Positions 18,245-27,528 are shown, counted from the first letter of the stretch. The stretch: 64,000 nucleotides of DNA from Acidimicrobiia bacterium (GCA_022826045.1 JAJDVQ010000028.1:38751-102750), one strand, 5' to 3'. Translations and numbers: made by a program. Notes: generated by a model not told the origin, from the sequence alone.

Positions 18245-19015
18245 ATGACGACACTGGCCGTGGTCAACCAGAAGGGCGGGGTCGGCAAGACGACGGTCAC
18301 GCTCGGCATCGCCGAAGCGGCGTGTGCTGCGGGCCGCAGCGTCTTGGTGGTCGACCTCGACCCGCAGTCCAACGCGTCCGCTGGCCTCGGTGTGTGGAAT
18401 GCCTCGCCCGACATCGACAGCGTGCTCGCCGATGCTGCGCCCGCAGCGGCGCTGGCGGCCATCACCGACGCCGGCTGGCCTGACGGCGGGCCGTGCCCGC
18501 AGCTCGTGCCTGGCAGCTATGCGCTCGCGAGCCGTGAGCCGCAGATGGCTGCCGATCTGGTGGGGGCCCAGGACCGGCTGCGCATCGCGCTGGCTGGTGT
18601 GAGCCATGACCTCGTGCTGATCGACTGCCCACCGTCGCTCGGCCTGCTGTGCATCAACGGGCTCTTCGCGGCTGATCGGGCGATGGTCGTGACCGAGCCT
18701 GCCGCGTGGGCCGCCGACGGCGTCGACCTGATGCGGTCGACGATCAACCGGGTCGCACAGCGTCAAGGCACGCCGACGGTCGTCGGCGTCGTGCTGAACC
18801 GCCTGGGGCGCACTCGCGACAACGCGTACTGGGCGCAGCAGCTCGCGGACCGCTTCGGCAGAGAGCTGCTGCCGCCGATTCCCCAGCGAGCTGCGATCGC
18901 CGAGGCCTCCGGTCAGTCGCTGCCGCTGCGCGCACTGGGACGCCGGCCGGGTGCTCCCGAAGCAGTGCTGGCCTTCGACGAGCTGTGGGCCGATCTCGAG
19001 CGCCGGCTGGGCTGA
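18245..19015 (+). CDS. ParA-family ATPase
   Basis: A 256-aa deviant-Walker ATPase. It begins with AVVNQKGGVGKTTVTLGIAE and has VVDLDPQSNAS (Walker A') and LVLIDCPPSLGLL (Walker B), as in chromosomal or plasmid ParA/Soj. No ParB or parS-like site is visible nearby, so it may be an orphan that positions another cargo. Its last codons abut the decayed IS256 fragment: similarity to the complete IS copy begins within the final residues, so the native C-terminus may have been replaced by the insertion. Confidence 0.85.
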   Translation: MTTLAVVNQKGGVGKTTVTLGIAEAACAAGRSVLVVDLDPQSNASAGLGVWNASPDIDSVLADAAPAAALAAITDAGWPDGGPCPQLVPGSYALASREPQMAADLVGAQDRLRIALAGVSHDLVLIDCPPSLGLLCINGLFAADRAMVVTEPAAWAADGVDLMRSTINRVAQRQGTPTVVGVVLNRLGRTRDNAYWAQQLADRFGRELLPPIPQRAAIAEASGQSLPLRALGRRPGAPEAVLAFDELWADLERRLG

Positions 19016-19764
19016 GCTGCTGGTGGCTCAGGCGCGCGCTGAGGGCGCGGGGGCTGACCGGCGACGGTGGCCTGTTGACCGGTCTGGTGCGCCGGGTGCA
19101 CCCGGACCGGCCTGGAGGTCGAGACGGCCGAGCATCTGGGCTGTGAGCGGCACGCTCCGGAGGGCCGTGGGACGCCGAGCTCGCGCAATGGGTCCATGCC
19201 CAAGCGGGTGAGGGCCGAGATCGGCGAGGCCGGCTTGGCGGTGCCGTGTGACCGGGCGGGCACGTTCGAGCCTGTGACGGCGGCGCAAGCACCGCCGTCG
19301 CCTCGAGGGGCTGTCGGGCAACGTGATCAGCCTGTATGGGCAGGGGCTCACCACCGGTGAGAGCCAGGCGCATCTCGAAGAGATCTGCGACACGTCCGTG
19401 AGCCGGGAGACGATCCCGGAAGATCACCGAGGGGATCGTGGCCGGCATGGCGGTGCGGCAGAACCGCACCGCTCGAAGCGGTCTGCGCGGTGCTGCTGAT
19501 CGACGCGATCGTCGTCAAGGCCGGCGGCTCGGGGGTCGCCAACCGGCCCGTGTATGTCGCGATCGGCGTCGGTCTCGCCGGCGAACGCGATGTGGGGGGC
19601 CTGTGGCTGGACCCCGCAGGCGGGGAGGGCGCCACCCAGTGGGCGGCGATGCCGGCCGAGCTGAGAAACCGCGGTCTGGCCGACGTGCCGGTCGTGTGCT
19701 GCGACGGGCTGCGGGGCCTGCCCCCTCGATCCGGGCGACCTGGCCCCAGGCGACGGTGCAGACT
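19007..19764 (+). pseudogene. IS256-family transposase fragment, decayed
   Basis: Bases here align by eye with the minus-strand transposase of the element at 62587-64000, from the N-terminus (AELLVAQARAEG) to WPQATVQT, with several frame changes. Recognisable blocks are GNVISLYGQG and LLIDAIVVKAGGS through VANRPVYVAIGV and CCDGLRGLPP. The C-terminal third, including the last catalytic residue, is missing. No terminal inverted repeat was found on either side. Several frameshifts are identical to those in the other copy, so both descend from an already defective element. Confidence 0.85.
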
Positions 19765-19867
19765 CGAGCGCCATGAGAACGTGGCGAACGTGATCGCCGG
19801 GAGACTCGAAGCTCTCGATGTGCCTGCTTCGGTGGCGAGCCGCGATTTCCGCTAGCCAGGTACCGGG

Positions 19868-20920
19868 TCAGCCCAGCGGGCGGCCGAAGGGCAGCTCGTC
19901 CTGCCAGGTCTGCAGGAACGACTCAGCCCGGTAGCAGGCGGCCATGAACGGGCCGTCGTCGTGGCCGGCGGTTTCGGACATGACGGCGTTCACCGTGTCG
20001 GCCGTCGCCGAACGCAGGTCGTCGTGCGTGAGCACAGGATCGGCCCACCAGCCCAATGCCGGACCCGCGGCAGCCACAAAGTCGGCCGCAACCGGCGTGC
20101 CCGCTGCGCGCAGCACTGCCAAGGCCTTGGATGACACCGCGGCGGACGAGAAGGCGACCACCGGCGTAGAACCGGCGATGGACGCGCCATCGCCCGACAT
20201 CGCACCGGGCTTCGAGCCGCAGAACAGCACGTCGACGTCGTCTTTCCAGACCGTCCACGGTTTGGCCGGCTCGTTGTCTCCCGACAGAGTTGCCACACAC
20301 ATCTCGCCGTCTGCCAGCCAGGCCTCCGCAAGTGCCACCGGGTCGAGCTGGCCACCATCAATCTGATCGGCAGTACAGCCCTTCGCCGTGGCTACCCGCG
20401 CGATGCACGCCCCTGCCGCAACGGCTTCTCGCGCGATGCCCAGCCCTGCGGGGCCGAAACCCTCGATGGCGATGCGCTTGCCGTCCAGACCGCCGAGCAG
20501 GCTGGCTGCCGCCGCAGCAGCCCCGACGCCGATGAGCTCGTGGTTGAACGAGATGCCGTCGCGATCGTCGTTGCCGATGAGATTGCGCTGGTCGTGGGCC
20601 AGCACGGGTGCCAGCAGCTCGGCATCGAGCCGCAGGCCCGGGCTGGTCGAGAGCCGGCCGCTGGAGAAGTCGTCGGTCAGCTCGTCCGCCAGCGCCTCCA
20701 CGGCCCCGGCGGCATCGGCAGGATCAGACTTCAGGCCGATGCTGGCGCCGCTGCGCTGCTGCTCCAGCGTGGCGAAGACATAGGTCAGATGCCGGACCAG
20801 CATCGTCGCGTTGCCGGGGATGAGGCGGCTGCCGAGGCGGGCCTCCCCGACGTAGTGCTGGGCGCCTGGCAGGTCGAAGATGACGAAGCCGGGTGTCGAT
20901 TCGAGCTGGCGGGTCTCCAC
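19868..20920 (-). CDS. Glu/Leu/Phe/Val dehydrogenase-like protein
   Basis: About 350 aa. The N-terminal half (SRLIPGNATMLVRHLTYVFA, GASIGLKSDP) and the Rossmann segment GKRIAIEGFGPAGLGIAREA resemble the two domains of ELFV amino-acid dehydrogenases. The Gly/Lys-rich catalytic region GGGKGG of true family members is reduced to IGLKSD, so amino-acid dehydrogenase activity is doubtful. GTG 20920 is the preferred start (GTG 20950 is also possible). It is divergent from the thioredoxin-like lipoprotein gene and sits beside the dead transposase fragment. Confidence 0.6.
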   Translation of the reverse strand: METRQLESTPGFVIFDLPGAQHYVGEARLGSRLIPGNATMLVRHLTYVFATLEQQRSGASIGLKSDPADAAGAVEALADELTDDFSSGRLSTSPGLRLDAELLAPVLAHDQRNLIGNDDRDGISFNHELIGVGAAAAAASLLGGLDGKRIAIEGFGPAGLGIAREAVAAGACIARVATAKGCTADQIDGGQLDPVALAEAWLADGEMCVATLSGDNEPAKPWTVWKDDVDVLFCGSKPGAMSGDGASIAGSTPVVAFSSAAVSSKALAVLRAAGTPVAADFVAAAGPALGWWADPVLTHDDLRSATADTVNAVMSETAGHDDGPFMAACYRAESFLQTWQDELPFGRPLG

Positions 20921-21013
20921 GGGCCAAGTCTGCCATCGACCGCCCGGCACGCCCCGGGCATGGTCGGCGGTCTACGTCGGGTGCGGTCGGCGCCGTGCCT
21001 AGCCTTGACGGCG

Positions 21014-21649
21014 GTGCGACGAGTGGCGATCGGTCTGTGTGCAGTGCTGCTGGCTGCCGCGTGCGGCGGAGACGATGTGTCGGAACCCGTTGCGACCGAC
21101 GCGGCTGCTGCAACGACCTCGCCGAGTGGTGCTGCACCCGACCGGACGCAGGTTTCCGGCACGGCGCTGCCGCAGTTCGAGCAACTGGAAGACGACCCCG
21201 CCGTCGGCCGCCAGGCGCCCCAGGTGGTCGGCGCCGACCTGCTCACCGGTGCCGAGGTTCGCATCGAGAACCAAGGGCGCCCGATGGTGGTGGCCTTCTA
21301 TGCCCACTGGTGCCCGCATTGCCAGAACGAGGTCGAGGACCTCACCGGCTGGCTGGAGACGAACGAGCTGCCCGCTGGCGTGGACTTCTACGCGGTGTCG
21401 GTGCTCGAAGACGCCACACGCGGCAACCACCCGCCCGACAAGTGGCTGCGTGACGAAGGCTGGCAGCACCCCGTCGTGGCCGACACGCCGGCGATGTCGG
21501 TCGTCGACGCATTCGGCCTGGTGTCGGTGCCGTACCTCGTCGCCGTCGATGCCGACAACGAGGTGGTGCTGCGGTTCGCCGGCAACATCCCAGGCGGCGC
21601 GCCCGAGTTGGCGGCCTTCTTCACCACACTGCTCGAGCCAGCCTCATAG
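21014..21649 (+). CDS. TlpA/thioredoxin-like lipoprotein
   Basis: A 211-aa exported protein. The N-terminus MRRVAIGLCAVLLAAACGG has an Arg-rich n-region, a hydrophobic core and a lipobox (LAAAC), predicting a lipid-anchored extracytoplasmic protein. A Thr/Ala/Ser spacer follows, then a thioredoxin fold with redox pair WCPHC in VAFYAHWCPHCQNEVE and a cis-Pro loop VSVPYLVAV. It probably reduces or exchanges disulfides at the membrane, as TlpA/ResA proteins do. GTG 21014 fits the signal peptide; ATG 20960 would add 18 residues. Confidence 0.85.
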   Translation: MRRVAIGLCAVLLAAACGGDDVSEPVATDAAAATTSPSGAAPDRTQVSGTALPQFEQLEDDPAVGRQAPQVVGADLLTGAEVRIENQGRPMVVAFYAHWCPHCQNEVEDLTGWLETNELPAGVDFYAVSVLEDATRGNHPPDKWLRDEGWQHPVVADTPAMSVVDAFGLVSVPYLVAVDADNEVVLRFAGNIPGGAPELAAFFTTLLEPAS

Positions 21650-21730
21650 AGGGCCCGAACCGCAGGGCACAGATGCCATAGCGGGCGCACAAACGCGCGC
21701 ATAGACCGGTGAGGCTGCCACCCTTGGCGT

Positions 21731-23077
21731 ATGGCCGAGGGCGATTCCGCGCCGCGCCGCGCCCCGAGACGCACCAGCACGGCGACTCGGCGCGTCGTTG
21801 CCGGGGCCGCGCGCGGGCGATCTGCCGGCCGTGCACTGCTTCGCCCGGTGGTCCGGCTGCACCCGCTCGGGTTTCTGCGGGGCCTGCTCGGCCCCGACGT
21901 CACCGGTGCTCGCCAGAGCCTCTCGGCACTCGCCGTCAGCAGCCTGACGGCCACCGCCGCCGGTGTGCTGCTTGCGGCCGTCACCGGAACGCTCGAGCGA
22001 CTGCCGGGCCTGCTGGTGCTGGTTCCCGCGGCCATCGGCATGCGGGGCGACATCTTCGGCGCCCTCGGCAGCCGTCTCGCCACGACCATCCACGCAGGCA
22101 CCTTTCGGGCTACAGCCCGCCGCGACACGATCGTGGGCCAGAACGTCATTGCCGCGGCAGTGCTGACCTTGGTGACGGCGGTGGCGCTGGGCGTGATGAC
22201 CAAGGTGCTGGCCCCGGTGTTCGGGCTCGTCGGCATCATCGGCGTCACCGACCTCATCGTGGTGTCGGTCGTCGGGGCCGAACTGGCGTCGGTGATCGTG
22301 CTGGTAGTGACGCTCGGACTCGCGGCAATCTCCACCCGGCGCGGCTGGGACCTCGACAACGTCAGCGCGCCCCTCATCTCGGCGGTCGGCGACGTCGTCA
22401 CGCTCCCGGCCCTGTTCCTGGCGAGCTATCTCGTGGGCATCACCGCGCTCACACCGCTCCTTGCGGTCGCCAGCATCATCGGGGCGGTGGCTGCGACGGC
22501 CTGGGCATGGCGGTCGGGACTGGAGCAGCTCTGGCAGATCGTGCGCGAGTCGATGCCCGTGCTGTTCGTCGGCGGTTTCGTGCTGATCATTGCCGGGGTC
22601 GTGATCGAGCACCGTCTCGAGGACTTCATCGACAAGCGCGCGGTGCTGATCCTGGTGCCTGCCTGCCTGGCCGCCGCGGGCGCCATCGGCGGCATCCTGT
22701 CGAGCCGGCTGTCGAGCAAGCTCCATCTGGGTGTCATCGAGCCCCGGGCGCTGCCGCAGCGGGGCGCGCGCCTCGACATCCTCTTCGCGTTCACGCTGAC
22801 CGTGCCAGTGTTCGTGCTGAACGGCCTGCTCGCGCATGGATTCGCCACGGTGTTCTCGATGTCGACGCCGGGCCTGCTGCGGCTCGTGGCGATCTCGCTG
22901 ATCGGGGGGATGATCGCGACGGCCCTGGCGGGTGCCATTGCCTACTACGGCACGGTCGTGGCCACGCGCATCGGCGTCGACCCCGACACCTACGGCATCC
23001 CGCTGGTGAACAGCACCGTCGACCTCGCCGGCGCCGCCGCGCTCGTACTCGCCGTGAGCTGGGTGGGCTTGTCATGA
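21731..23077 (+). CDS. MgtE/SLC41-like divalent cation transporter
   Basis: A 448-aa integral membrane protein with about ten hydrophobic segments in two related halves. Each half carries an MgtE-type signature: GMRGDIFGALGSRLATTIHA in the first and APLISAVGDVVTLPALFLA in the first-to-second junction, with EPRALPQRGA and VNSTVDLAGAAAL later. It lacks the cytosolic N and CBS domains of classic MgtE, like eukaryotic SLC41 and archaeal homologues. It likely moves Mg2+ or another divalent ion. The PhoU/TrkA-C protein 131 nt downstream is probably its regulatory partner. Confidence 0.8.
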   Translation: MAEGDSAPRRAPRRTSTATRRVVAGAARGRSAGRALLRPVVRLHPLGFLRGLLGPDVTGARQSLSALAVSSLTATAAGVLLAAVTGTLERLPGLLVLVPAAIGMRGDIFGALGSRLATTIHAGTFRATARRDTIVGQNVIAAAVLTLVTAVALGVMTKVLAPVFGLVGIIGVTDLIVVSVVGAELASVIVLVVTLGLAAISTRRGWDLDNVSAPLISAVGDVVTLPALFLASYLVGITALTPLLAVASIIGAVAATAWAWRSGLEQLWQIVRESMPVLFVGGFVLIIAGVVIEHRLEDFIDKRAVLILVPACLAAAGAIGGILSSRLSSKLHLGVIEPRALPQRGARLDILFAFTLTVPVFVLNGLLAHGFATVFSMSTPGLLRLVAISLIGGMIATALAGAIAYYGTVVATRIGVDPDTYGIPLVNSTVDLAGAAALVLAVSWVGLS

Positions 23078-23208
23078 GAGACGCCATGCGATCGTCTGTC
23101 GTGAATTCCTTCCTCGCCCCTCTGCCGCTGTGCCTACGCTTGGCGCAGCGGCGTCATCGTGTCCCCGAGCCGAATGGAGTTCGTCGCGCCGCTGGCTGAC
23201 GATCTGAA

Positions 23209-24459
23209 ATGCGATCAGACCCCGAAGACAAACCCCGAAACCTCAAGTCCATGCTCTCGGAGGCCAAGGACGCCTCCGAGCTCATGGTCGATCTGGCGTA
23301 CGCCGCGCTCTACTTCGACGACGAAGGCATGGCCGATGCCGTGCTGGGCCTCGAAGTCGACATGTCCGCTCTCGTGCACGAGATGCGGTCGCTGGCGATG
23401 CTGGCCGTGCGCCACCCCCGCGAGGTGGACGGCATGAGTTCGGTGCTACAGGTGGTGTCGTCCATCGAGCAGATCGCCAACGCCGCAGTGGACATCTCCA
23501 AGATCGTGCTGCATCACCTAGGCATCCCGCGAGCCCTCATCGTGGATTTGGCCCAGGCGGCCGAGGTCTCGCATCGGCTGGTGGTGGCCGCCGGCAGCCA
23601 CCTGGCGAACCGGCCGCTGCGCGACATGGAGCTGCCGGTGGCCGTCGGCATGCGGGTGGTGGCCATCCAGCGGGGCCGCCACTGGCTGACCGATGTCGGC
23701 GGCGACAGCATCGTGGAGCCCGGCGACGTGCTGTTCATGCGCGGCGACCCGGCAGGCATCGTGCGGCTGCGAGAGCTGGCCGCGATGGAGCGCTGGAACC
23801 CGCCCGAGCCCGACGACGACCATGCGCTCAGCGACCTCGACCGAGCGGTGGACACCCTGGTGGAGATGAAGAACCTGTCCGAGGCGGCCATCGGGCTGGC
23901 CTATTCGGCTCTGGTGCTGGACGACCTGTCGCTGGCCCGGGAGGTGCGCTCGATGCAGGAGCGGCTCGACGGGATGAAGGCGTCGATGCAGACGTGGGTG
24001 CTGCGTGCGGCGGCCGATGTCGCCCAGGTGTCCGACGCGGACCCGGCGGGACTGCGCGGCCTGCTGCACGTCGCCGAGGCCGCCGAGGACATCGGCGATC
24101 AGGCTCGCAACATCACCTCGCTCGTGCTCGAGGATGAAGACATACACCCCGTACTCGCGCTCGCGCTCGGCGACACCGACGATGTCGTCGTGCAAGTGCC
24201 GGTTGCACCCGGTTCACAGGCCGACGACTCGACACTCGGGTCACTCGGGCTGGCCGTGGATCCCGGCTATCACGTGCTGGCCATCCGCCGCGCCGCCAGC
24301 TACATCTACAACCCGCCCCGCACCGTGCGGCTGTGGGTGGGCGACGAGCTGATCGCCTCGGGTCCCGAGGAGGGCCGCGACCGCCTCGCTGCTATCTGCG
24401 GTTACTCGATGGACATCGACGAGGAAACCGGCCACATCGAGCTCACGCCGATCAGCTGA
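23209..24459 (+). CDS. Duplicated PhoU-like/TrkA-C (RCK_C) regulatory protein
   Basis: A 416-aa cytosolic protein built from an internal duplication. Residues 1 to about 130 are helical and PhoU-like (LMVDLAYAALYFDDEGMADA); about 130-195 form a TrkA-C domain (VAVGMRVVAIQRG, VEPGDVLFMRGDP). The same order repeats (AAIGLAYSALVLDDLSLARE; VDPGYHVLAIRRA, VGDELIASGPEEG). TrkA-C domains bind small ligands to gate ion transport, so it probably regulates the adjacent MgtE/SLC41-like transporter. An ATG at 23209 is used; no clear ribosome site is seen. Confidence 0.8.
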   Translation: MRSDPEDKPRNLKSMLSEAKDASELMVDLAYAALYFDDEGMADAVLGLEVDMSALVHEMRSLAMLAVRHPREVDGMSSVLQVVSSIEQIANAAVDISKIVLHHLGIPRALIVDLAQAAEVSHRLVVAAGSHLANRPLRDMELPVAVGMRVVAIQRGRHWLTDVGGDSIVEPGDVLFMRGDPAGIVRLRELAAMERWNPPEPDDDHALSDLDRAVDTLVEMKNLSEAAIGLAYSALVLDDLSLAREVRSMQERLDGMKASMQTWVLRAAADVAQVSDADPAGLRGLLHVAEAAEDIGDQARNITSLVLEDEDIHPVLALALGDTDDVVVQVPVAPGSQADDSTLGSLGLAVDPGYHVLAIRRAASYIYNPPRTVRLWVGDELIASGPEEGRDRLAAICGYSMDIDEETGHIELTPIS

Positions 24460-24513
24460 CCGCCGACAGCGCAGAGCCCTTGTTCCCGGGCTGCGTTTTG
24501 GGACCCGCTGGGA

Positions 24514-26133
24514 TCACCGGCAGATTTGGACTTTGTCGCCGCCGTCCCGGTACAGCGCGGATGTGTCGAACTTGGGGCCACTTTCCCTGTAGACGTGTAC
24601 CTGTGCCCAGCCGGGTCCGTCGCGGTGGCACGTGACGTTACTCGAGTGCCATGCGTACCTGCGCGTGAAGCCGTTGTCGTCGGCGGGTACGTTGATCGCG
24701 AGCTCGGAGCCATCACCGGTTGGAAACGAGGTCGTGCCTGGCACCGGGTGCGCTGCTCCGCTCACGAGGATGACCAGCCGGTACGGCGCGTAGTAGGCGC
24801 GGCCCACCTGCACGGTGATGCCGACCGAGTCGTACCGCACGTACGAACGTGTCCAGCATTTCTCCGAATCACTGTGGCTGGTGCTCGTCCGGCATCCTCG
24901 AGATTCTGCTCTGCCGAGATTCCCGTCTGCGGCGAACTCGGACCCAGGGGCGGGCTGTGTGCCGCCGGACTTCAGCGGTTTGTTGTTCCTCGTCCATGTG
25001 TACGTGCCGTCGTACACTATCTCGCCCGTCGCGTAGGTCTTGGTGGAGTCGTAGCCATTTGTCCCGCCGGCGGGCAGGTTCTGGGCCGCGGACTGGGGCT
25101 GGACGTACACCAGGTCGGGCTGCATCGGGTGGTAGCTGTCGTCGTCGGTGATGGTGATGGTCTTTGTCGCAGCGCCGCCTGCCGGGTTGGTGTCGCGGAT
25201 GACGACCTGCCGCTCGACGATGGTGTTGTCGTCGCACGGGCTTGCTTGCAGCCAGCCGTTCTTGGTGTTGATCATGATGCCGAGGAGGCTCACGTTGTCG
25301 CCCCAGATGTCCGGGGTGGATGTGCAGCCGTCCCGGTACGGCTTGGTGCCATTGTGCGACGCGACGACATCGATGGTGAGGGCGATGGTCGAGTCGAAAT
25401 CGCCGCAGCCGGCGGGGGTGTTGCCGAGCTTCACCATGAGCAAGTCGTCCTCGCCGATGGTGATGTCGCTGCTGTCCCAGCCTGTGCACGCCGACGCCTG
25501 GTCTTGCTGGCTCTGCTGAGTGTCCACGGAATCCTGCTGGTCCTGCGAGTCCTGCTGGCTCTGCTGCTGTTGCGGCTGCTGGTCCTGCGAGGACTGCTGT
25601 TGCTGGGTGCCCTGGCCGGAGTCCTGACTGTCCTGATCGCTGGCGCCTGAGCCGTCGTCATCATCGGCGCCGGTGCTGTCGTCGTTCCCAGTGCTGTCAT
25701 CATGGTCGCTGTCAGTGCCTTCGTCGCTGTCAGTGCCTTCGTCGGCTTCGGCTTGGGCGGCTTTTTCTGTGCAGGTCAGGGCGTCGTTGATCGGTGTCCA
25801 GCCTCCCCAGGTGTTGCCGTTGCTGAATGCTGCTGCGTCGGCTGCGGTGATGGTGTCGTCGGTGACGTCGGCGGGTTTGGCGGGCAGATTGTCGGCGCCG
25901 AGCGTGTTCAGGATGCGCCAGAACATCGCCGCGTTGGTGCCGTGGCTGGTGTGCCATTGGAATGCGGCGCGCGCTTTGCTGATCGCATCGGCCGTGTCGC
26001 ACGCCTCCGGTGCGGTGTCAGTCCCCGTACCGTCGTCTGCGCCGGCCGCCGGCGGGAACGGTGCGCCGAGCAGCGTTGCTCCCAGCAGCGTCGCCGTCAA
26101 CAGCGACACCAACCATCGACGCTTGGGCTTCAC
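24514..26133 (-). CDS. Secreted low-complexity protein, function unknown
   Basis: A 539-aa exported protein. It has a signal peptide (MKPKRRWLVSLLTATLLGAT, cleavage near AAGA) and a Cys-containing N-terminal module (about 40-125; HGTNAAMFWRILNTLGADN, NGNTWGGWTPINDALTC). An acidic Ser/Asp/Thr stretch with tandem DEGTDS and a Gln-rich stretch (about 126-225) follow, then a C-terminal part with paired Cys. I do not recognise a catalytic motif; a surface or adhesive role is a guess. The start is GTG 26133 with AAGGA upstream. A C15 run (G15 on the plus strand) lies 20 bp before the start. Confidence 0.7.
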   Translation of the reverse strand: MKPKRRWLVSLLTATLLGATLLGAPFPPAAGADDGTGTDTAPEACDTADAISKARAAFQWHTSHGTNAAMFWRILNTLGADNLPAKPADVTDDTITAADAAAFSNGNTWGGWTPINDALTCTEKAAQAEADEGTDSDEGTDSDHDDSTGNDDSTGADDDDGSGASDQDSQDSGQGTQQQQSSQDQQPQQQQSQQDSQDQQDSVDTQQSQQDQASACTGWDSSDITIGEDDLLMVKLGNTPAGCGDFDSTIALTIDVVASHNGTKPYRDGCTSTPDIWGDNVSLLGIMINTKNGWLQASPCDDNTIVERQVVIRDTNPAGGAATKTITITDDDSYHPMQPDLVYVQPQSAAQNLPAGGTNGYDSTKTYATGEIVYDGTYTWTRNNKPLKSGGTQPAPGSEFAADGNLGRAESRGCRTSTSHSDSEKCWTRSYVRYDSVGITVQVGRAYYAPYRLVILVSGAAHPVPGTTSFPTGDGSELAINVPADDNGFTRRYAWHSSNVTCHRDGPGWAQVHVYRESGPKFDTSALYRDGGDKVQICR

Positions 26134-26153
26134 TGGGCTGTCCTTGCCAATTC

Positions 26154-26168
26154 GGGGGGGGGGGGGGG
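26154..26168 (+). repeat. G15 homopolymer in the 5' region of the secreted-protein gene
   Basis: Fifteen consecutive G on the plus strand, read as C15 in the leader of the minus-strand secreted protein. It lies 21-35 bp before its GTG, where it could lie between the -10 region and the ribosome site. Tracts of this length slip easily during replication and sequencing. Confidence 0.9.
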
Positions 26169-26320
26169 CTCATCAGCAGTCGTCTCCTAGCTAGCGACTA
26201 GCCACAGGAAGGTACAGCAAGATTCGCAGATTGCAAGGGGTCTGATGGGAGGCAGCGACATCGGCCGGGCGGCCATCGCTGCAGGTCAGCACCGTGCTGG
26301 TGCCGATAGCTTGACAGCCG

Positions 26321-27178
26321 ATGTCGCAGGACACGGGACTGTCGATTCTCGCGGTGCACGCTCACCCCGACGACGAAGCGTCGAAGGGTGCGGGCACCGT
26401 CCGCCGGTATGCCGACGAGGGCATCCGCACCACGCTCGTGTGCTGCACCGGCGGCGAGGAGGGCGACATCCTGAACCCGGCGATGGACCGGCCCGAGGTG
26501 AAGGAGAACCTCGCCGAAGTCCGGCGTGCCGAGCTCGATGCGTCTGCGGTCGAGATCGGCTACGACGAGGTCGTCATGCTGGGCTACCGCGACTCGGGCA
26601 TGCCCGACACCGAGGCCAACGCCCATCGAGACGCCTTCGCCAATGCCGACCTCGACGAGGCGGTCGCCAGGCTCGTGACCGTGATCCGCCGGGTGCGCCC
26701 GCAGGTCATCCTGACCTACCCGCTGGTGCAATCGCGCTACCCCCATCCCGATCACCTGCAGGTCACCGCTGTCTGCATTCCGGCCTTCGCCCACGCTGGC
26801 GAGCCGGCCTGGCGCCCAGAGTGCGGCCCTGCGTTCACGCCGATGAAGATGTACGCGCCGGTGTGGTCGCACAAGCGCATGAAGCTGATCCACCAGGCCT
26901 TCTTGGATCTCGGGCTTGAGTCGCCGTTCGATGAGCAGTGGCTGGGCCGTCCCAGCCGGGATGATCGCATCACTGCGGTCATCGAGGTGAACAACGCGGT
27001 CCGGCGCAAGGCGCTGCTGGCTCATGCCACCCAAGTCGATCCGGACTCGCCGTTCTGGTTCGGCCTGCCCGATGACGTCGCCGACTCGATCCATCCCTAC
27101 GAGGAGTACATGCTGCTCGAGTCGCGCATCGCGACCGAGCCGATGGAGCATGACCTGTTCGCGGGGCTGCGTCCGTGA
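26321..27178 (+). CDS. mca: Mycothiol S-conjugate amidase
   Basis: A 285-aa PIG-L/LmbE-type zinc amidase. The metal motif AHPDDEASKGAGTVRRYADE and the segment CCTGGEEGDILNPAM are those of Mca rather than MshB, and the length fits (Mca is about 288 aa). HPDHLQVTAV supplies the later zinc His. Mca cleaves mycothiol conjugates to a mercapturic acid and GlcN-inositol, detoxifying electrophiles. The start is ATG 26321. The SCP2-like gene overlaps its stop by 4 nt (GTGA), so the two are translationally coupled. Confidence 0.88.
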   Translation: MSQDTGLSILAVHAHPDDEASKGAGTVRRYADEGIRTTLVCCTGGEEGDILNPAMDRPEVKENLAEVRRAELDASAVEIGYDEVVMLGYRDSGMPDTEANAHRDAFANADLDEAVARLVTVIRRVRPQVILTYPLVQSRYPHPDHLQVTAVCIPAFAHAGEPAWRPECGPAFTPMKMYAPVWSHKRMKLIHQAFLDLGLESPFDEQWLGRPSRDDRITAVIEVNNAVRRKALLAHATQVDPDSPFWFGLPDDVADSIHPYEEYMLLESRIATEPMEHDLFAGLRP

Positions 27179-27528
27179 GTTTTCTGGATGCCGAGTTTCT
27201 CGAGCGCTGGGCCGGGGCTGAGCATGAGCCGCTGGGGGGCGTCTCGGGCACCATCGTGATGAAGATCAGCGGCGGCCCCGACGGCAAAGCGGCTGTCAGC
27301 CTGTCGTTTTCCGACGGCGTGCTGCGCGCCGCGACGCCGGGCACTACCCGCGGCGCAGATCTGACGCTCGAGGCGCCGTGGGAGCTTGCCGCCGAGGTGG
27401 TGTGCGGCGATGCCGATCCTGCACAGCACTACATGGCGGGCGATCTCAAGGTGTCTGGCGCCATGGCAATGTGGCTGGAGCTGCTGCCGGCATGGCGCGC
27501 GGCGGGCTCGCTCGGCTCGCCAGGCTGA
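27175..27528 (+). CDS. SCP2-like sterol/lipid-binding domain protein
   Basis: A 117-aa single-domain protein. The pattern SGTIVMKISGGPDGKAAVSL, GADLTLEAPWELAAEV, then GDLKVSGAMAMWLELLPAW is typical of SCP2/sterol-carrier domains that hold a hydrophobic ligand. There is no signal or membrane segment. GTG 27175 overlaps the mca stop, so it is translated with mca; a role in binding a lipophilic substrate for conjugation or removal is an inference. Confidence 0.75.
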   Translation: MSFLDAEFLERWAGAEHEPLGGVSGTIVMKISGGPDGKAAVSLSFSDGVLRAATPGTTRGADLTLEAPWELAAEVVCGDADPAQHYMAGDLKVSGAMAMWLELLPAWRAAGSLGSPG

